Assembly (NCBI GenBank): GCA_002452815.1
Contig: DKFM01000001.1
Location: forward strand, 62,001-126,000
DNA from: Rhodobacteraceae bacterium UBA6796
GTDB lineage: Bacteria > Pseudomonadota > Alphaproteobacteria > Rhodobacterales > Rhodobacteraceae
DNA length: 64,000 nt
Direction: 5' to 3'
Shown here: positions 1 through 10,035 of the stretch, piece by piece
How positions within the stretch are numbered: position 1 is the stretch's first letter
Layout: the number at the start of each line of letters is the position of its first letter
Program-made: the position numbers and the translations under genes
The notes under the pieces: model-generated
The model's input: the letters and a program-made list of their open reading frames with translations, nothing else
Database searches by the model: none
Told to the model about the DNA's origin: nothing

Positions 1-1292
1 CGATGACCGCCGATATGGCGCTGCGCCTGGGCGCCGCCGCGGGGCGCTATTTCCGCCGTGACAGCGGCAATGGGCATCGTGTGGTGATCGGCAAGGACAC
101 GCGGCTGTCGGGCTACATGCTGGAAAACGCGCTGACGGCGGGGCTGACCTCGACCGGCATGAACGTGCTGCTGCTGGGGCCGGTGCCGACGCCGGCGGTC
201 GGGTTTCTGACGCGCTCGATGCGGGCCGATCTGGGGATCATGATCTCGGCCAGTCATAACCCGGCAAAAGATAACGGAATCAAGTTCTTCGGTCCCGATG
301 GCTTCAAGCTGTCGGACGAGGCCGAAGCCGAGATCGAGGCGATCGTCGCAGGCGAGATTGCCCCGGCGCAGCCGCAGAATATCGGGCGTGCGAAACGTAT
401 CGAAGACGGGCGCGGACGCTATGTCGAATATGCGAAAACCACCTTTCCGGGGCGTGGGCGCCTGTCGGGGCTGAAGGTCGTGGTCGACTGCGCCAATGGC
501 GCCGCCTACAAGGCCGCGCCCGAGGTGCTGTGGGAACTGGGCTGCGAGGTCATTCCCGTCGGGGTTTCCCCCAACGGACTAAATATCAATGAAAATTGTG
601 GATCGACTTACACAAGGACCGCCGCCGAGGCGGTCGTGGCCCATGGTGCCGATCTGGGGATTTCACTGGATGGCGATGCCGACCGGGTGATGATTCTGGA
701 TGAAACCGGGCGTGTGGCCGACGGCGATCAGATCATGGCGCTGTTCGCCCGCCGCTGGGCCGAGGCCGGGCGTCTACGCGGTGGTGCGCTGGTCGCGACG
801 GTGATGTCGAACCTTGGGCTGGAGCGATTCTTGCAGGGCCATGGGCTGCGGCTGGAACGCACCAATGTCGGCGACCGCTATGTGGTCGAGCGGATGCGCG
901 CGGGCGGGTTCAACCTGGGTGGCGAGCAATCGGGCCATATCGTAATGACCGATTACGCGACCACCGGCGACGGGCTGATGGCGGGGCTGCAGTTCCTGCT
1001 GGCGATGGCCGAGACGGGGCTGCGGGCCTCGGATCTGGTCAGGCAGTTCGAAACCGTGCCGCAAATGTTGAAAAACGTGCGGTATCAGGCGGGGCAAGAA
1101 CCGCTGAACGCAGAAAATGTTCGAAAAGTGATCGCTGCGGCCGAGGCCGACCTGGCCGGGCAGGGCCGTTTGCTGATCCGCAAATCGGGCACCGAGCCGC
1201 TGATCCGGGTGATGGCCGAATGCGAGGACGAGACGATCTTGCAAGCCGCCGTCGAAAGCATCGTGGCTGCGGTCGAGGCCGAAACGGCGTAA
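1..1292 (+). CDS. glmM: Phosphoglucosamine mutase, 5' end cut by window edge
   Basis: Interconverts glucosamine-6-phosphate and glucosamine-1-phosphate on the cytoplasmic route to UDP-GlcNAc for peptidoglycan and LPS. The 429 visible residues (numbered from the first in-frame ATG at base 3) carry the phosphoserine loop SASHNP (S84), the Mg-binding loop DGDADR (223-228), the sugar-binding GGEQSGH (306-312) and the C-terminal phosphate-binding RKSGTEP (393-399). The active serine is near residue 102 in the family, so roughly 18 N-terminal residues lie outside the window and the ATG at base 3 is internal. Family assignment is secure; the true start cannot be seen. Confidence 0.97.
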   Translation, partial: MTADMALRLGAAAGRYFRRDSGNGHRVVIGKDTRLSGYMLENALTAGLTSTGMNVLLLGPVPTPAVGFLTRSMRADLGIMISASHNPAKDNGIKFFGPDGFKLSDEAEAEIEAIVAGEIAPAQPQNIGRAKRIEDGRGRYVEYAKTTFPGRGRLSGLKVVVDCANGAAYKAAPEVLWELGCEVIPVGVSPNGLNINENCGSTYTRTAAEAVVAHGADLGISLDGDADRVMILDETGRVADGDQIMALFARRWAEAGRLRGGALVATVMSNLGLERFLQGHGLRLERTNVGDRYVVERMRAGGFNLGGEQSGHIVMTDYATTGDGLMAGLQFLLAMAETGLRASDLVRQFETVPQMLKNVRYQAGQEPLNAENVRKVIAAAEADLAGQGRLLIRKSGTEPLIRVMAECEDETILQAAVESIVAAVEAETA

Positions 1293-1337
1293 CGGACGCC
1301 GCCCCTCGGCCCGGAGTAGTTGAAGGCCTGGAACGGG

Positions 1338-1727
1338 TTAGCGGGTGAAGCTCACCCAGACAAAGCTGAGGAGCGCGGTGGCTTCGGCCGCAGTCCACAG
1401 CACCCCGAACCAGCGCCAGCCTTTCGGGCCGGGTGTGCTCAGCGTGCTGGCGATCAGGGCGCGCAGCACGGCCACACGGTAAAGGCCCAGCAGGGCAAGA
1501 CTGCCGGTGACCACGGGGGCCAGGGCGCCGGGCGCAAATTTCGCCACAAAGAACACCAGCATGACCAAGGCGGGCACCACCCACAGCAAAATGCCGTAAT
1601 TGCCGACCCAGAATGTGTCGCCGGGTGCCAGCCTGCCAGAGAATAGCCGTCCAAACCATTGCGGGGTAAAGATTTTCGCGCGCTCCGCCTCGATGGCGTC
1701 CAGCTGTGATTGGGGCATGTCGTGCAT
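1338..1727 (-). CDS. Small integral membrane protein, unknown function
   Basis: About 129 residues. A short charged N-terminus is followed by at least two strongly hydrophobic segments in the middle and a third near the C-terminus, so it is probably an inner-membrane protein. I chose the ATG at 1727 because an AGGAGA-type ribosome site lies just upstream; a longer reading to 1778 would run into the ilvC terminator. It is convergent with glmM and lies downstream of ilvC, but the hairpin between them suggests it is not routinely co-transcribed with ilvC. I recognise no named domain. That it is a real gene rests on the ribosome site and the coherent hydrophobic pattern. Confidence 0.65.
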   Translation of the reverse strand: MHDMPQSQLDAIEAERAKIFTPQWFGRLFSGRLAPGDTFWVGNYGILLWVVPALVMLVFFVAKFAPGALAPVVTGSLALLGLYRVAVLRALIASTLSTPGPKGWRWFGVLWTAAEATALLSFVWVSFTR

Positions 1728-1764
1728 CGCGCTCTCCTGTGCTGGGGCGAGGGTAAAAGCAAAA

Positions 1765-1786
1765 GGGGCGCCCCGCAAGGCGCCCC
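1765..1786 (-). terminator. Rho-independent terminator of ilvC
   Basis: An 8-bp perfect GC stem (GGGGCGCC / GGCGCCCC) with a 6-nt loop. Read on the minus strand it is followed by TTTTGCTTTT. It sits about 20 bases past the ilvC stop codon. Confidence 0.8.
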
Positions 1787-1807
1787 CGGATGTCAGATCG
1801 CCGCGGA

Positions 1808-2872
<1,065 letters not shown>

Positions 2873-2888
2873 TCAGGAATGTGCGTTC

Positions 2889-2923
2889 ATAATTTGAGTA
2901 TTCTTGCGATATGTCGTAATTAT
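2889..2923. promoter_or_regulatory. AT-rich divergent promoter region, possible Lrp-type site
   Basis: The ilvC/lrp gap is strikingly AT-rich for this genome and contains complementary arms ATAATT (2889-2894) and AATTAT (2918-2923), about 29 bases apart centre to centre. Such spaced AT arms fit a site for a dimeric Lrp-family regulator, but no footprinted motif is matched. Role inferred. Confidence 0.35.
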
Positions 2924-2955
2924 CATTCTTGAAAATGTTTATGGATGAAAAATTC

Positions 2956-3414
2956 ATGCCAATTGACGATATCGACCGAAGGATCCTGCGCCAGATGCTG
3001 GCCGAGCCGGATCTGGCGACCGCGGATCTGGCCGAACGCGCGGGCGTGACGGCGGCGACTTGCTGGCGGCGGATCGAGAAGCTGCGCGCCGAAGGGGTGC
3101 TGCGCGGCACGCAAGCGGTGATCGACTGGCGCAAGCTGGGCTGGGAGGTCGAGGTGAGCCTGCGCTTCACCTTGGACAAGACCCATCCGCGGGCCTTCGA
3201 CGAATTCATCGCCGCCGCGCGCAAGGTTCCGGAAGTCATTGAGATACAGTCATTTCTTGGGCAAACAGACATGCGTCTGAACGTCATCGCCCGCGATATG
3301 GCGCATTACCAGGAAATCTATCGCACGCGGATCCTTACCCTGCCGCATATCGCCGACACCGATGCCCTGATGTTGATTTCCACCATCAAGGACAGTGCGG
3401 AGTTGCCGCTGTGA
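2956..3414 (+). CDS. Lrp/AsnC-family transcriptional regulator
   Basis: Feast/famine regulator: an N-terminal winged helix-turn-helix starting at DDIDRRILRQML and containing AGVTAATCWRRIEKL, then a C-terminal RAM (ligand-binding ferredoxin-like) domain. In-frame alternative starts exist at 2929 (TTG), 2935 and 2941. I prefer 2956 because a GGATGA sequence lies 7 bases upstream and the protein then begins just before the conserved 'DxxDRxIL' element. It is divergent from ilvC and translationally coupled to a second Lrp paralogue. A branched-chain amino acid role is inferred only from position. Confidence 0.9.
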   Translation: MPIDDIDRRILRQMLAEPDLATADLAERAGVTAATCWRRIEKLRAEGVLRGTQAVIDWRKLGWEVEVSLRFTLDKTHPRAFDEFIAAARKVPEVIEIQSFLGQTDMRLNVIARDMAHYQEIYRTRILTLPHIADTDALMLISTIKDSAELPL

Positions 3415-3869
3415 TCGCGCTGGATGATATGGATCGCGCGATCCTGCGGGCGCTGGTCGAGGATGCCACGCAAAGCGCCGGGGCCTTGGGGCGGGCGCTG
3501 GGGCTATCGCAACCGGCCTGCTGGCGGCGGATTCGTCGGCTTGAGCAGGCCGGAATTCTGGCCGGGCGGCGGCTGGTGTTGGACCCGGCGGCACTGGGCT
3601 TCGGGGTTACGGTGTTTCTGGGGATCAAGCTGGCAACCAAGGGCCGCGTCAGCCTGGAGGATTTCGAGCGTGCCGCCACCGCGATCCCCGAGGTGCAGGT
3701 GGTGCAGCACGTTCTGGGGCTGTTCGATTACCGCCTGAAAGTGCGCGCCCGCGACATCGCCGATTTCGAACGTGTCCTGCGGCGCCGCGTGATGACCCTG
3801 CCCGGGGTGGGGCAGGTCGAGGCAAATGTGCTGCTGTCGGAAGAACGGTTGCCGGGGCCGTTGGGGTGA
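3411..3869 (+). CDS. Second Lrp/AsnC-family regulator, GTG start
   Basis: 152 residues with the same two-domain plan as its upstream neighbour: helix-turn-helix (DDMDRAILRALV, then GLSQPACWRRIRRLEQAG) and a C-terminal RAM domain (FLGIKLATKG to LPGVGQVEANVLL). The GTG start overlaps the TGA stop of the first regulator (GTGA), so the two are almost certainly translated together and may form hetero-oligomers. The paralogues are clearly diverged. No partner gene identifies the ligand. Confidence 0.9.
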   Translation: MIALDDMDRAILRALVEDATQSAGALGRALGLSQPACWRRIRRLEQAGILAGRRLVLDPAALGFGVTVFLGIKLATKGRVSLEDFERAATAIPEVQVVQHVLGLFDYRLKVRARDIADFERVLRRRVMTLPGVGQVEANVLLSEERLPGPLG

Positions 3870-4010
3870 GTTTTCAACCTGCCTGAAATTGCATCGCATC
3901 GCCCTGTTTTTGTGCTGCGGCGCCGGGCCGCGCGATGGTAAGTGCGTGCGACGCAGCTGGCTGATGGACGCCGCCGCCCCGGGCCGGTTGGATCGGGGCG
4001 AGAGGTTTTC

Positions 4011-4826
4011 ATGTTCGACACCACCGCAATGACCGGGATGCAGCGCAGCCATGGCGAGGCCGCCGTGAGCTTTGACGGCGCGCGCCTGACCGGGCTGCGT
4101 CAGCGTGGGTCGGCCAAGGCGCTGTTGCCGCGGGTGCGCGGGACGGTGCCGGAGGTCGTGTTTCTGAATACCTCGGGCGGGCTGACGGGCGGCGATACGC
4201 TGCACTACGGTCTGGATCTGCAGGCCGGTGCGCGGGCGGTGGCGACGACGCAGGCCGCGGAGCGGGCCTATCGTGCCGATGCCGGGGTGGCGCGGGTCAC
4301 GGTTGCGCATCGGGTTGGCGCGGGCGGGTGGCTCGACTGGCTGCCACAGGAAACCATCCTGTTCGACCGCGCCGCGCTGGAGCGGAAAACGGTGATTGAT
4401 CTGGCCCCCGATGCCGGCTGCCTGATGCTGGAGGCGGTTATTCTGGGCCGTGCCGCGATGGACGAAACTGTCCGTGACTTGCAGTTTTACGACAATCGTC
4501 AGATTTTGCGCGCCGCAAAGCCTGTGATGATAGAGCCTCTTTTGATCAATTCGAACATTCTGGCGAAGGGCGCGCGGGGCGCGTTGCTGGGCGCTGCGCG
4601 GGCGATGGCGACGCTGGTTCTGTGCGCGCCGGGGGCCGAGGATGCGGTGGGGGCCGCGCGTGCGGCCTTGGGTGAACCCGGGGTCGAAGGTGCCGCCTCC
4701 GGCTTTGATGGAAAATGTGTGGTGCGGCTGCTGGCCGCCGATGGCTGGCCGCTGCGCCGCCAGATTTTGACCCTGATGAACGCGCTGCGCCGGGGTGCCG
4801 CCCCGCCGCGCGTCTGGCAATTGTAA
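4011..4826 (+). CDS. ureD: Urease accessory protein UreD
   Basis: Scaffold chaperone that binds apo-urease and, with UreF and UreG, delivers nickel to the active site. 271 residues. The family hallmark NTSGGLTGGD is near the N-terminus, followed by TTQAAERAYRA and GGWLDWLPQETILFD. I placed the start at 4011, preceded by GAGAGG; an in-frame upstream start would add about 23 unrelated residues. It opens the order ureD-A-J-B-C-E-F-G, the usual arrangement in Rhodobacteraceae. No clear NtrC or sigma-54 promoter was recognised in the roughly 140 bp upstream. Confidence 0.95.
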   Translation: MFDTTAMTGMQRSHGEAAVSFDGARLTGLRQRGSAKALLPRVRGTVPEVVFLNTSGGLTGGDTLHYGLDLQAGARAVATTQAAERAYRADAGVARVTVAHRVGAGGWLDWLPQETILFDRAALERKTVIDLAPDAGCLMLEAVILGRAAMDETVRDLQFYDNRQILRAAKPVMIEPLLINSNILAKGARGALLGAARAMATLVLCAPGAEDAVGAARAALGEPGVEGAASGFDGKCVVRLLAADGWPLRRQILTLMNALRRGAAPPRVWQL

Positions 4827-4835
4827 GAGGACCGA

Positions 4836-5138
4836 ATGAACCTGACCCCGCGTGAGAAGGAAAAGCTGCTGGTCAGCCTGGCCGCCATGGTCGCGCGCAA
4901 CCGGCTGGCCCGGGGTGTCAAGCTGAACCACCCCGAAGCCATTGCGATCATTAGTGATTTCGTCGTCGAGGGCGCGCGTGAAGGGCGCTCGGTCGCAGAT
5001 CTGATGGAGGCCGGGGCGACCGTCATTACCGCCGAACAATGCATGCCCGGCATCCCCGAAATGATCCATTCGATCCAGGTCGAAGCGAACTTTCCCGATG
5101 GCACCAAACTGGTGACTGTCCACCACCCGATCCGCTGA
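4836..5138 (+). CDS. ureA: Urease gamma subunit
   Basis: Small structural subunit of the (UreABC)3 nickel urease that hydrolyses urea to ammonia and carbamate. 100 residues is the normal length. It begins [12 protein letters not shown] and contains [10 protein letters not shown] and [17 protein letters not shown], all typical of gamma subunits. It starts 9 bases after ureD ends, with an AGAGGA ribosome site in the gap. Gamma and beta are separate polypeptides here (not fused as in Helicobacter) and are unusually split by ureJ. Confidence 0.98.
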   Translation: MNLTPREKEKLLVSLAAMVARNRLARGVKLNHPEAIAIISDFVVEGAREGRSVADLMEAGATVITAEQCMPGIPEMIHSIQVEANFPDGTKLVTVHHPIR

Positions 5139-5150
5139 AGGAGACCCCCG

Positions 5151-5708
5151 ATGAAAAAACTGACGCTGTCGATTGCCGCAATTCTGGCGCCGGGGGCCGC
5201 GCTGGCCCATGCCGGGCACGAGACCGGGAGTTTCGCGGCGGGCGCCTTTCACCCGCTGAGTGGCGCCGACCACGTTCTGGCGATGGTGGCGGTGGGCCTG
5301 TGGGCCGCGCAGACCGGCGGGCGGGCGTTGTGGGCGATGCCCGCGGGCTTCGTCGGCGCGATGCTGCTGGGCGGAGCGATGGGGGCTGCGGGGCTGCCGT
5401 TCCCGGCGGTCGAACCGATGATCCTGGCCTCGATCATCATTCTGGGCGCGCTGGTCGCATTGGCTGGCAAGCTGCCCCTGATGGCGGCGCTGCCGCTGAT
5501 CGCGCTGTTCGGCGCGGCGCATGGCTGGGCGCATGGCGCCGAGGGGCCGAGCAGTGGCATGGCCAGCTATGCGTTGGGCTTTGCGCTGGTGACGGCGGCG
5601 CTGCATGGGGCGGGGCTCTTGCTGGGCCGCGCACTGGGGCAACTGGCCTTGCGCGGGCTTGGCGGGGCGGCGGCCGTGGCAGGCCTGGCCTTGGCCGTGG
5701 CGGGGTAA
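5151..5708 (+). CDS. ureJ: HupE/UreJ family nickel permease-like protein
   Basis: 185-residue membrane protein with a signal-like N-terminus ending in ALAHAGHE, then the family motif [12 protein letters not shown] and about six hydrophobic helices; a second His-rich segment GAAHGWAHG lies in the C-terminal half. The HPxxGxDH motif is the proposed metal-binding element of HupE/UreJ proteins, which are associated with nickel (or cobalt) uptake for hydrogenase or urease. Its place between ureA and ureB strongly implies nickel supply for the urease. It could act as a permease or a periplasmic metal-trapping protein. Confidence 0.92.
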   Translation: MKKLTLSIAAILAPGAALAHAGHETGSFAAGAFHPLSGADHVLAMVAVGLWAAQTGGRALWAMPAGFVGAMLLGGAMGAAGLPFPAVEPMILASIIILGALVALAGKLPLMAALPLIALFGAAHGWAHGAEGPSSGMASYALGFALVTAALHGAGLLLGRALGQLALRGLGGAAAVAGLALAVAG

Positions 5709-5712
5709 TCAG

Positions 5713-6018
5713 ATGATTCCGGGTGAAATTTTTCCCGCCGAGGGCGAGATTATTCTGAATGCGGGGGCCGAGGTGACCGTTCTGATGGTGGCCAATACCG
5801 GCGACCGCCCCGTTCAGGTCGGCAGCCACTACCATTTCGCCGAGACCAACCCGGGGCTGAGCTTTGACCGCGCAGCGGCGCATGGCAAGCGGCTGGACAT
5901 CGCGGCAGGCACGGCGGTGCGCTTCGAGCCGGGCCAGACCCGCGAGGTGCGCCTGGTGCCCTTTGGGGGCGCGCGCCGGGTCTATGGCTTCAATCAGGCC
6001 GTGATGGGGGATTTGTAA
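5713..6018 (+). CDS. ureB: Urease beta subunit
   Basis: 101 residues, the usual stand-alone beta length. It starts [13 protein letters not shown] and has the conserved block [18 protein letters not shown], then the GxRRVYGFN element near the end. It forms the core with gamma and alpha subunits. It begins 4 bases after the ureJ stop and ends directly against the ureC start, so it belongs to one translationally coupled unit. The ATG at 5713 is the only start that gives the family N-terminus. Confidence 0.98.
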   Translation: MIPGEIFPAEGEIILNAGAEVTVLMVANTGDRPVQVGSHYHFAETNPGLSFDRAAAHGKRLDIAAGTAVRFEPGQTREVRLVPFGGARRVYGFNQAVMGDL

Positions 6019-7725
6019 ATGCCAGCCACGATTTCACGCGCGACCTATGCCGACATGTTCGGCCCCACCACCGGCGACCGGCTGCGTCTGGCCGATACCG
6101 ATCTGATCATCGAGGTCGAGCACGACCTGACCATCTATGGCGAAGAGGTGAAATTCGGCGGCGGCAAGGTCATCCGCGACGGCATGGGGCAAAGCCAGGT
6201 CAGCCGCGCAGGCGGGGCCATGGACACCGTCATCACCAACGCGCTGATTGTTGACCACAGCGGGATCTACAAGGCCGACGTGGGCCTGCGCGACGGGCGC
6301 ATCGCCGGGATCGGCAAGGCGGGCAACCCCGATACGCAGCCGGGGGTGACGCTGATCATCGGCCCCTCGACCGAGATCATCGCGGGCGAGGGCAAGATCC
6401 TGACCGCGGGCGGCATGGATGCGCATATCCATTTCATCTGCCCGCAGCAGATCGAGGATGCGCTGGCCTCGGGCGTCACCACCATGCTGGGCGGCGGCAC
6501 CGGCCCCGCGCATGGCACGCTGGCCACCACCTGCACGCCCGGCCCCTGGCACATCAGCCGGATGTTGCAAAGCTTCGAGGGGCTGCCGATGAACCTGGCG
6601 CTGTCGGGCAAGGGCAATGCGAGCCTTCCCGAGGGGCTGGAGGAAATGGTGCGCGCGGGCGCCTGTGCGCTGAAACTGCACGAAGACTGGGGCACCACGC
6701 CTGCGGCCATCGACTGCTGCCTGGGGGTGGCCGATGCGATGGATGTGCAGGTGATGATCCACACCGACACGCTGAACGAAAGCGGCTTTGTCGAAAACAC
6801 GCTGGCCGCCTTCAAGGGGCGCACGATCCATGCCTTCCACACCGAAGGGGCGGGCGGGGGCCATGCGCCCGATATCCTCAAGGTCGTCTCGGCGCCGAAC
6901 GTGATCCCGTCCTCGACCAACCCGACGCGGCCCTACACGCGCAACACGGTGGAAGAACACCTCGACATGCTGATGGTCTGTCACCATCTGGACAACAAGG
7001 TGCCCGAGGATGTGGCCTTCGCCGAAAGCCGCATTCGCAAGGAAACCATCGCCGCCGAGGACATTCTGCATGACATGGGCGCGATGTCGATCATCAGCTC
7101 GGACAGTCAGGCGATGGGCCGCGTGGGCGAGGTCATCATCCGCTGCTGGCAGACCGCCGACAAGATGAAGAAACAGCGCGGGCGGCTGCCCGAGGAAACC
7201 GGCGATAACGACAATTTCCGGGTGCGCCGGTTCATCGCGAAATACACGATCAACCCGGCGATCGCGCATGGGGTTTCGCAGCATATCGGCAGCGTCGAGG
7301 TGGGCAAACGCGCCGATCTGGTGCTGTGGAACCCGGCCTTCTTTGGCGCCAAGCCGGAAATGGTGCTGATGGGGGGGATGATCATCTCGGCGCAGATGGG
7401 CGATCCGAACGGCTCGATCCCCGCGCAGCCCTTCTACACGCGCAACATGTTCGGCGCGTTTGGCAAGGCACTGGCCGCGACGGCGGTGACCTTCGTGTCA
7501 GAGGCGGCGCTGGCCGACGGGGTGGCGGGCAAGCTCGGCCTCGAAAAACAGGTGCTGGCGGTGAAGAACACGCGGGGCATCGGCAAGGCCGATATGGTGC
7601 TGAACGCAGCCACACCCCAAATCGAGGTGCACCCCGAGACGTATGAGGTGCGGGCGGATGGCGAATTGCTGACCTGCGAACCGGCAGAGAGCCTGCCGTT
7701 GGCGCAGCGGTATTTCCTGTTCTGA
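6019..7725 (+). CDS. ureC: Urease alpha (catalytic) subunit
   Basis: 568-residue amidohydrolase holding the dinuclear nickel centre. Ni-ligand histidines are in AHIHF (H136, H138); the lysine that is carbamylated to bridge the nickels is K219 in LKLHEDWG; the mobile-flap cysteine and catalytic histidine are C321 and H322 in MVCHHLD; and [12 protein letters not shown] holds the last Asp ligand. All are intact, so the enzyme should be active. It begins immediately after the ureB stop codon. A 229-bp hairpin-containing gap separates it from ureE, the only long gap between the accessory and structural genes. Confidence 0.99.
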   Translation: MPATISRATYADMFGPTTGDRLRLADTDLIIEVEHDLTIYGEEVKFGGGKVIRDGMGQSQVSRAGGAMDTVITNALIVDHSGIYKADVGLRDGRIAGIGKAGNPDTQPGVTLIIGPSTEIIAGEGKILTAGGMDAHIHFICPQQIEDALASGVTTMLGGGTGPAHGTLATTCTPGPWHISRMLQSFEGLPMNLALSGKGNASLPEGLEEMVRAGACALKLHEDWGTTPAAIDCCLGVADAMDVQVMIHTDTLNESGFVENTLAAFKGRTIHAFHTEGAGGGHAPDILKVVSAPNVIPSSTNPTRPYTRNTVEEHLDMLMVCHHLDNKVPEDVAFAESRIRKETIAAEDILHDMGAMSIISSDSQAMGRVGEVIIRCWQTADKMKKQRGRLPEETGDNDNFRVRRFIAKYTINPAIAHGVSQHIGSVEVGKRADLVLWNPAFFGAKPEMVLMGGMIISAQMGDPNGSIPAQPFYTRNMFGAFGKALAATAVTFVSEAALADGVAGKLGLEKQVLAVKNTRGIGKADMVLNAATPQIEVHPETYEVRADGELLTCEPAESLPLAQRYFLF

Positions 7726-7752
7726 CGCGGCGGCCTGCGTCGGCCGGTTGGG

Positions 7753-7778
7753 GCGTCCGGCCCTTGCAGGCCGGACGC
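7753..7778 (+). other. Strong hairpin in the ureC-ureE gap
   Basis: A perfect 10-bp stem, GCGTCCGGCC / GGCCGGACGC, with loop CTTGCA, 27 bases after the ureC stop and without a U-tract. It could stabilise the 3' end of the structural-gene message or partly attenuate the accessory genes. The rest of the 229-bp gap shows no convincing gene; a small GC-rich reading frame there lacks a ribosome site. Confidence 0.55.
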
Positions 7779-7954
7779 AGTCCATGTGGCGGTGCGCAAC
7801 GCCGCCGGGCGCCGCTTCGGGCGCATTGTCGTGGCGCGGTTTCGGCCAGTTCAGCAGCCGGACCCGTCATTGCAACGGGTCACCCGTTCTGGGTAAGTTC
7901 AGGATGACTTTGCCCCGTTAACCTTAAGAAACAGCTAAGACCGAAGGTAAAATC

Positions 7955-8461
7955 ATGAGCGATCTTCCGAATGCCACGCATGTGGCGGGCAAGGGCCAGT
8001 GGCAAGGGGCGGCAGGGCAGGTGGCGCTGGATTACGAAGGCCGGTTCCTGCGCCGCAAACGGCTGGTCACCACGGCGGGCGCGGGGTTTCTGGTCGATCT
8101 GCCCGAAGTGACCAATCTGACCGGCGGCGAGGCCTTTGTGCTGGAGGACGGGCGGTTCATCGAGGTGACCTGCGCGCTGGAGCCGGTGCTGGTGATCACC
8201 GGCGATCTGCCGCGGCTGGCCTGGCATATCGGCAACCGCCACACACCCTGTCAGATAGAGCCTGCGCGCCTGGTCATCCGGGCCGATCATGTGCTGGAAA
8301 ACATGCTGCGGGGCCTGGGGGGCAAGGTCACCGCCTCGGTCGAGCCATTCCGCCCCGAGGGCGGGGCCTATGGCATCGGGCGCACGATGGGGCACGATCA
8401 CGGCCATGACCACGGGCACGGCCACAGCCACGGGCCCGGTCAGTTCCATGTCCACCTCTGA
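7955..8461 (+). CDS. ureE: Urease nickel metallochaperone UreE
   Basis: 168 residues. UreE dimers bind nickel and hand it to UreG. The N-terminal peptide-binding domain is followed by the metal-binding domain with GNRHTP (93-98). A histidine-rich tail carries nine His between residues 147 and 167, alternating with Gly/Asp, as in nickel-storing UreE proteins. It overlaps ureF by 14 bases. Start ATG at 7955; a GACCGAAGGTAA stretch upstream provides an AAGG ribosome site. Confidence 0.96.
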   Translation: MSDLPNATHVAGKGQWQGAAGQVALDYEGRFLRRKRLVTTAGAGFLVDLPEVTNLTGGEAFVLEDGRFIEVTCALEPVLVITGDLPRLAWHIGNRHTPCQIEPARLVIRADHVLENMLRGLGGKVTASVEPFRPEGGAYGIGRTMGHDHGHDHGHGHSHGPGQFHVHL

Positions 8462-9092
8462 CACGGCCGCGCTGCTGCGGCTGGTGCAATGGCTGTCGCC
8501 GGCCTTTCCGACCGGGGCCTTCGCCTATAGTCATGGGCTAGAACAGGCCGTGGCGGCGGGTGAGGTCGGCAGTGCCGAAGCGCTGGCTTGTTGGCTGGGC
8601 GATATTCTGGCGCATGGCACGGGCTGGAACGATGCGGTGCTTCTGGCCTGCGGGCTGCGCGGCGAAGACCTGTCAGAGCTGAACGATCTGGCCCGCGCAC
8701 TGGCGGGCAGTGCCGAGCGGCTGCGCGAGACCGAGGAACAAGGCGCCGCCTTCGCCCGGGCGCAGGCCGAGATGACCGGCACCGAGCCAACGCCCCGTGC
8801 TTTGCCGCTTGCGCTGGCGGATGCGGCGCGGGATCTGTCGCTGCCGCCCGATCAGATCATTGCAGTTTTTCTACATTCCTTCGCGGCAAACCTGGTTTCT
8901 GCGGGGGTCAGATTTATACCTTTGGGACAATCGGCAGGGCAGCGGGTTCTGGCGGGGCTGCACGCCCCGATCGCCCAGATTGCCGCCCGTGCGGCAACGG
9001 CCGGGCGCGCAGATCTGGCCTCTTCGGCCTTCCGCGCCGAAATCGGGGCGATGGCGCATGAGGTGCTGGACGTCAGGATTTTCAAGACTTGA
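8448..9092 (+). CDS. ureF: Urease accessory protein UreF
   Basis: 214 residues, all-helical. UreF links UreD to UreG and gates the GTP-dependent activation of urease. The conserved LVQWLSPAFPTGAFAYSHG at the N-terminus and AEIGAMAHEVLDVRIFKT at the C-terminus are family signatures. The ATG at 8448 lies inside the last codons of ureE in another frame, a coupling typical of ureEF pairs; longer readings would add unrelated sequence. Confidence 0.96.
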   Translation: MSTSDTAALLRLVQWLSPAFPTGAFAYSHGLEQAVAAGEVGSAEALACWLGDILAHGTGWNDAVLLACGLRGEDLSELNDLARALAGSAERLRETEEQGAAFARAQAEMTGTEPTPRALPLALADAARDLSLPPDQIIAVFLHSFAANLVSAGVRFIPLGQSAGQRVLAGLHAPIAQIAARAATAGRADLASSAFRAEIGAMAHEVLDVRIFKT

Positions 9093-9137
9093 GCGCCTAG
9101 GGGCGCGGCGCATGAACAGACACGGAAGGAACAGAGA

Positions 9138-9764
9138 ATGGCGAACGGACCTTTGCGCGTGGGCATCGGCGGGCCGGTAGGGGTTGGCAAGACCACGCTG
9201 ACCGAGCAACTGGCGCGGGCGCTGGCCAGCCGCTGCTCGATGGCGGTGGTGACCAATGACATCTACACCCGCGAGGATGCCGAGGCGCTGATGCGTGCGC
9301 AGGTGCTGCCCGCGGAGCGGATTCGCGGCGTGGAAACTGGCGGCTGCCCGCATACCGCGATCCGCGAAGATGCCTCGATCAACCTAGCCGCGATTGCCGA
9401 ACTGAACCGGGATTTTCCCGATCTGGATCTGGTGCTGATTGAATCGGGGGGCGACAATCTGGCCGCGACCTTCAGCCCGGAACTGGCCGATCTGACGATC
9501 TATGTGATCGACACCGCCGCCGGGCAAGACATTCCGCGCAAACGGGGCCCCGGGGTGACGCGCTCGGACCTGCTGGTGGTGAACAAGACCGACTTGGCGC
9601 CCTATGTCGGCGTGGATGTGGCGCTGCTGGAAAGCGATACGAAAGTGGCGCGGGGGGCGCGGCCCTATGTGCTGGCACGGTTGCGGCAGGGCGAGGGCGT
9701 GGCACAGATCATCCGCTTTCTGGAGCAGGAGGGAGGGCTCAAACTGGCGGCGATTCCCGACTGA
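9138..9764 (+). CDS. ureG: Urease accessory GTPase UreG
   Basis: 208-residue SIMIBI-class GTPase that carries nickel into the UreDFG-urease complex. The P-loop [10 protein letters not shown] is at 11-20, the metal-binding CPH motif ([10 protein letters not shown]) at 70-72, the ESGGDN switch segment follows, and the guanine-specificity motif VNKTDL comes later. It is the last gene of the urease operon and is followed by a hairpin terminator. The ribosome site (GGAAGGAACAGAG) lies in the 45-bp gap after ureF. Confidence 0.98.
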   Translation: MANGPLRVGIGGPVGVGKTTLTEQLARALASRCSMAVVTNDIYTREDAEALMRAQVLPAERIRGVETGGCPHTAIREDASINLAAIAELNRDFPDLDLVLIESGGDNLAATFSPELADLTIYVIDTAAGQDIPRKRGPGVTRSDLLVVNKTDLAPYVGVDVALLESDTKVARGARPYVLARLRQGEGVAQIIRFLEQEGGLKLAAIPD

Positions 9765-9798
9765 TTGCGCAGATTTCCCGACATGTTGATCATTTTGA

Positions 9799-9826
9799 AG
9801 CCCGCGAATTGTTCAATTCGTGGGCT
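9799..9826 (+). terminator. Probable terminator after ureG
   Basis: A 12-bp stem with one G-T wobble (AGCCCGCGAATT / AATTCGTGGGCT) and a GTTC loop, about 35 bases past ureG. It is followed by CGTGTTT, a weak U-run, so termination may be incomplete and let some message run into urtA. Confidence 0.6.
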
Positions 9827-10035
9827 CGTGTTTAAAAAATAGGCGTTCGATCCGGTCGTGTGTCTTTGCGCATGACCCCGCCGCGCCCCCCGGCTTGTCG
9901 CGCTGCATGGCAGCATGTTCCCTGATGCGGCGGCGCCTCACCCGGACCGCCTCGGTATAAAACGGCACAAACGCCAGACCTCCCGCACAACGCCCCGCAA
10001 ACAGGGGCGAACGGGCAAAACAGAGGGACACCAGA

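Noticed and set aside
3504..5642. Very long minus-strand open frame across lrp2, ureD, ureA and ureJ
   Set aside because: It is antisense to four well-supported genes, low in complexity (Arg/Gln/Pro/His-rich) and matches no family; a GC-rich codon shadow.
7783..7920. Possible 45-residue gene in the ureC-ureE gap
   Set aside because: No ribosome site, no recognisable features and unusual composition; more likely untranslated spacer with a hairpin.
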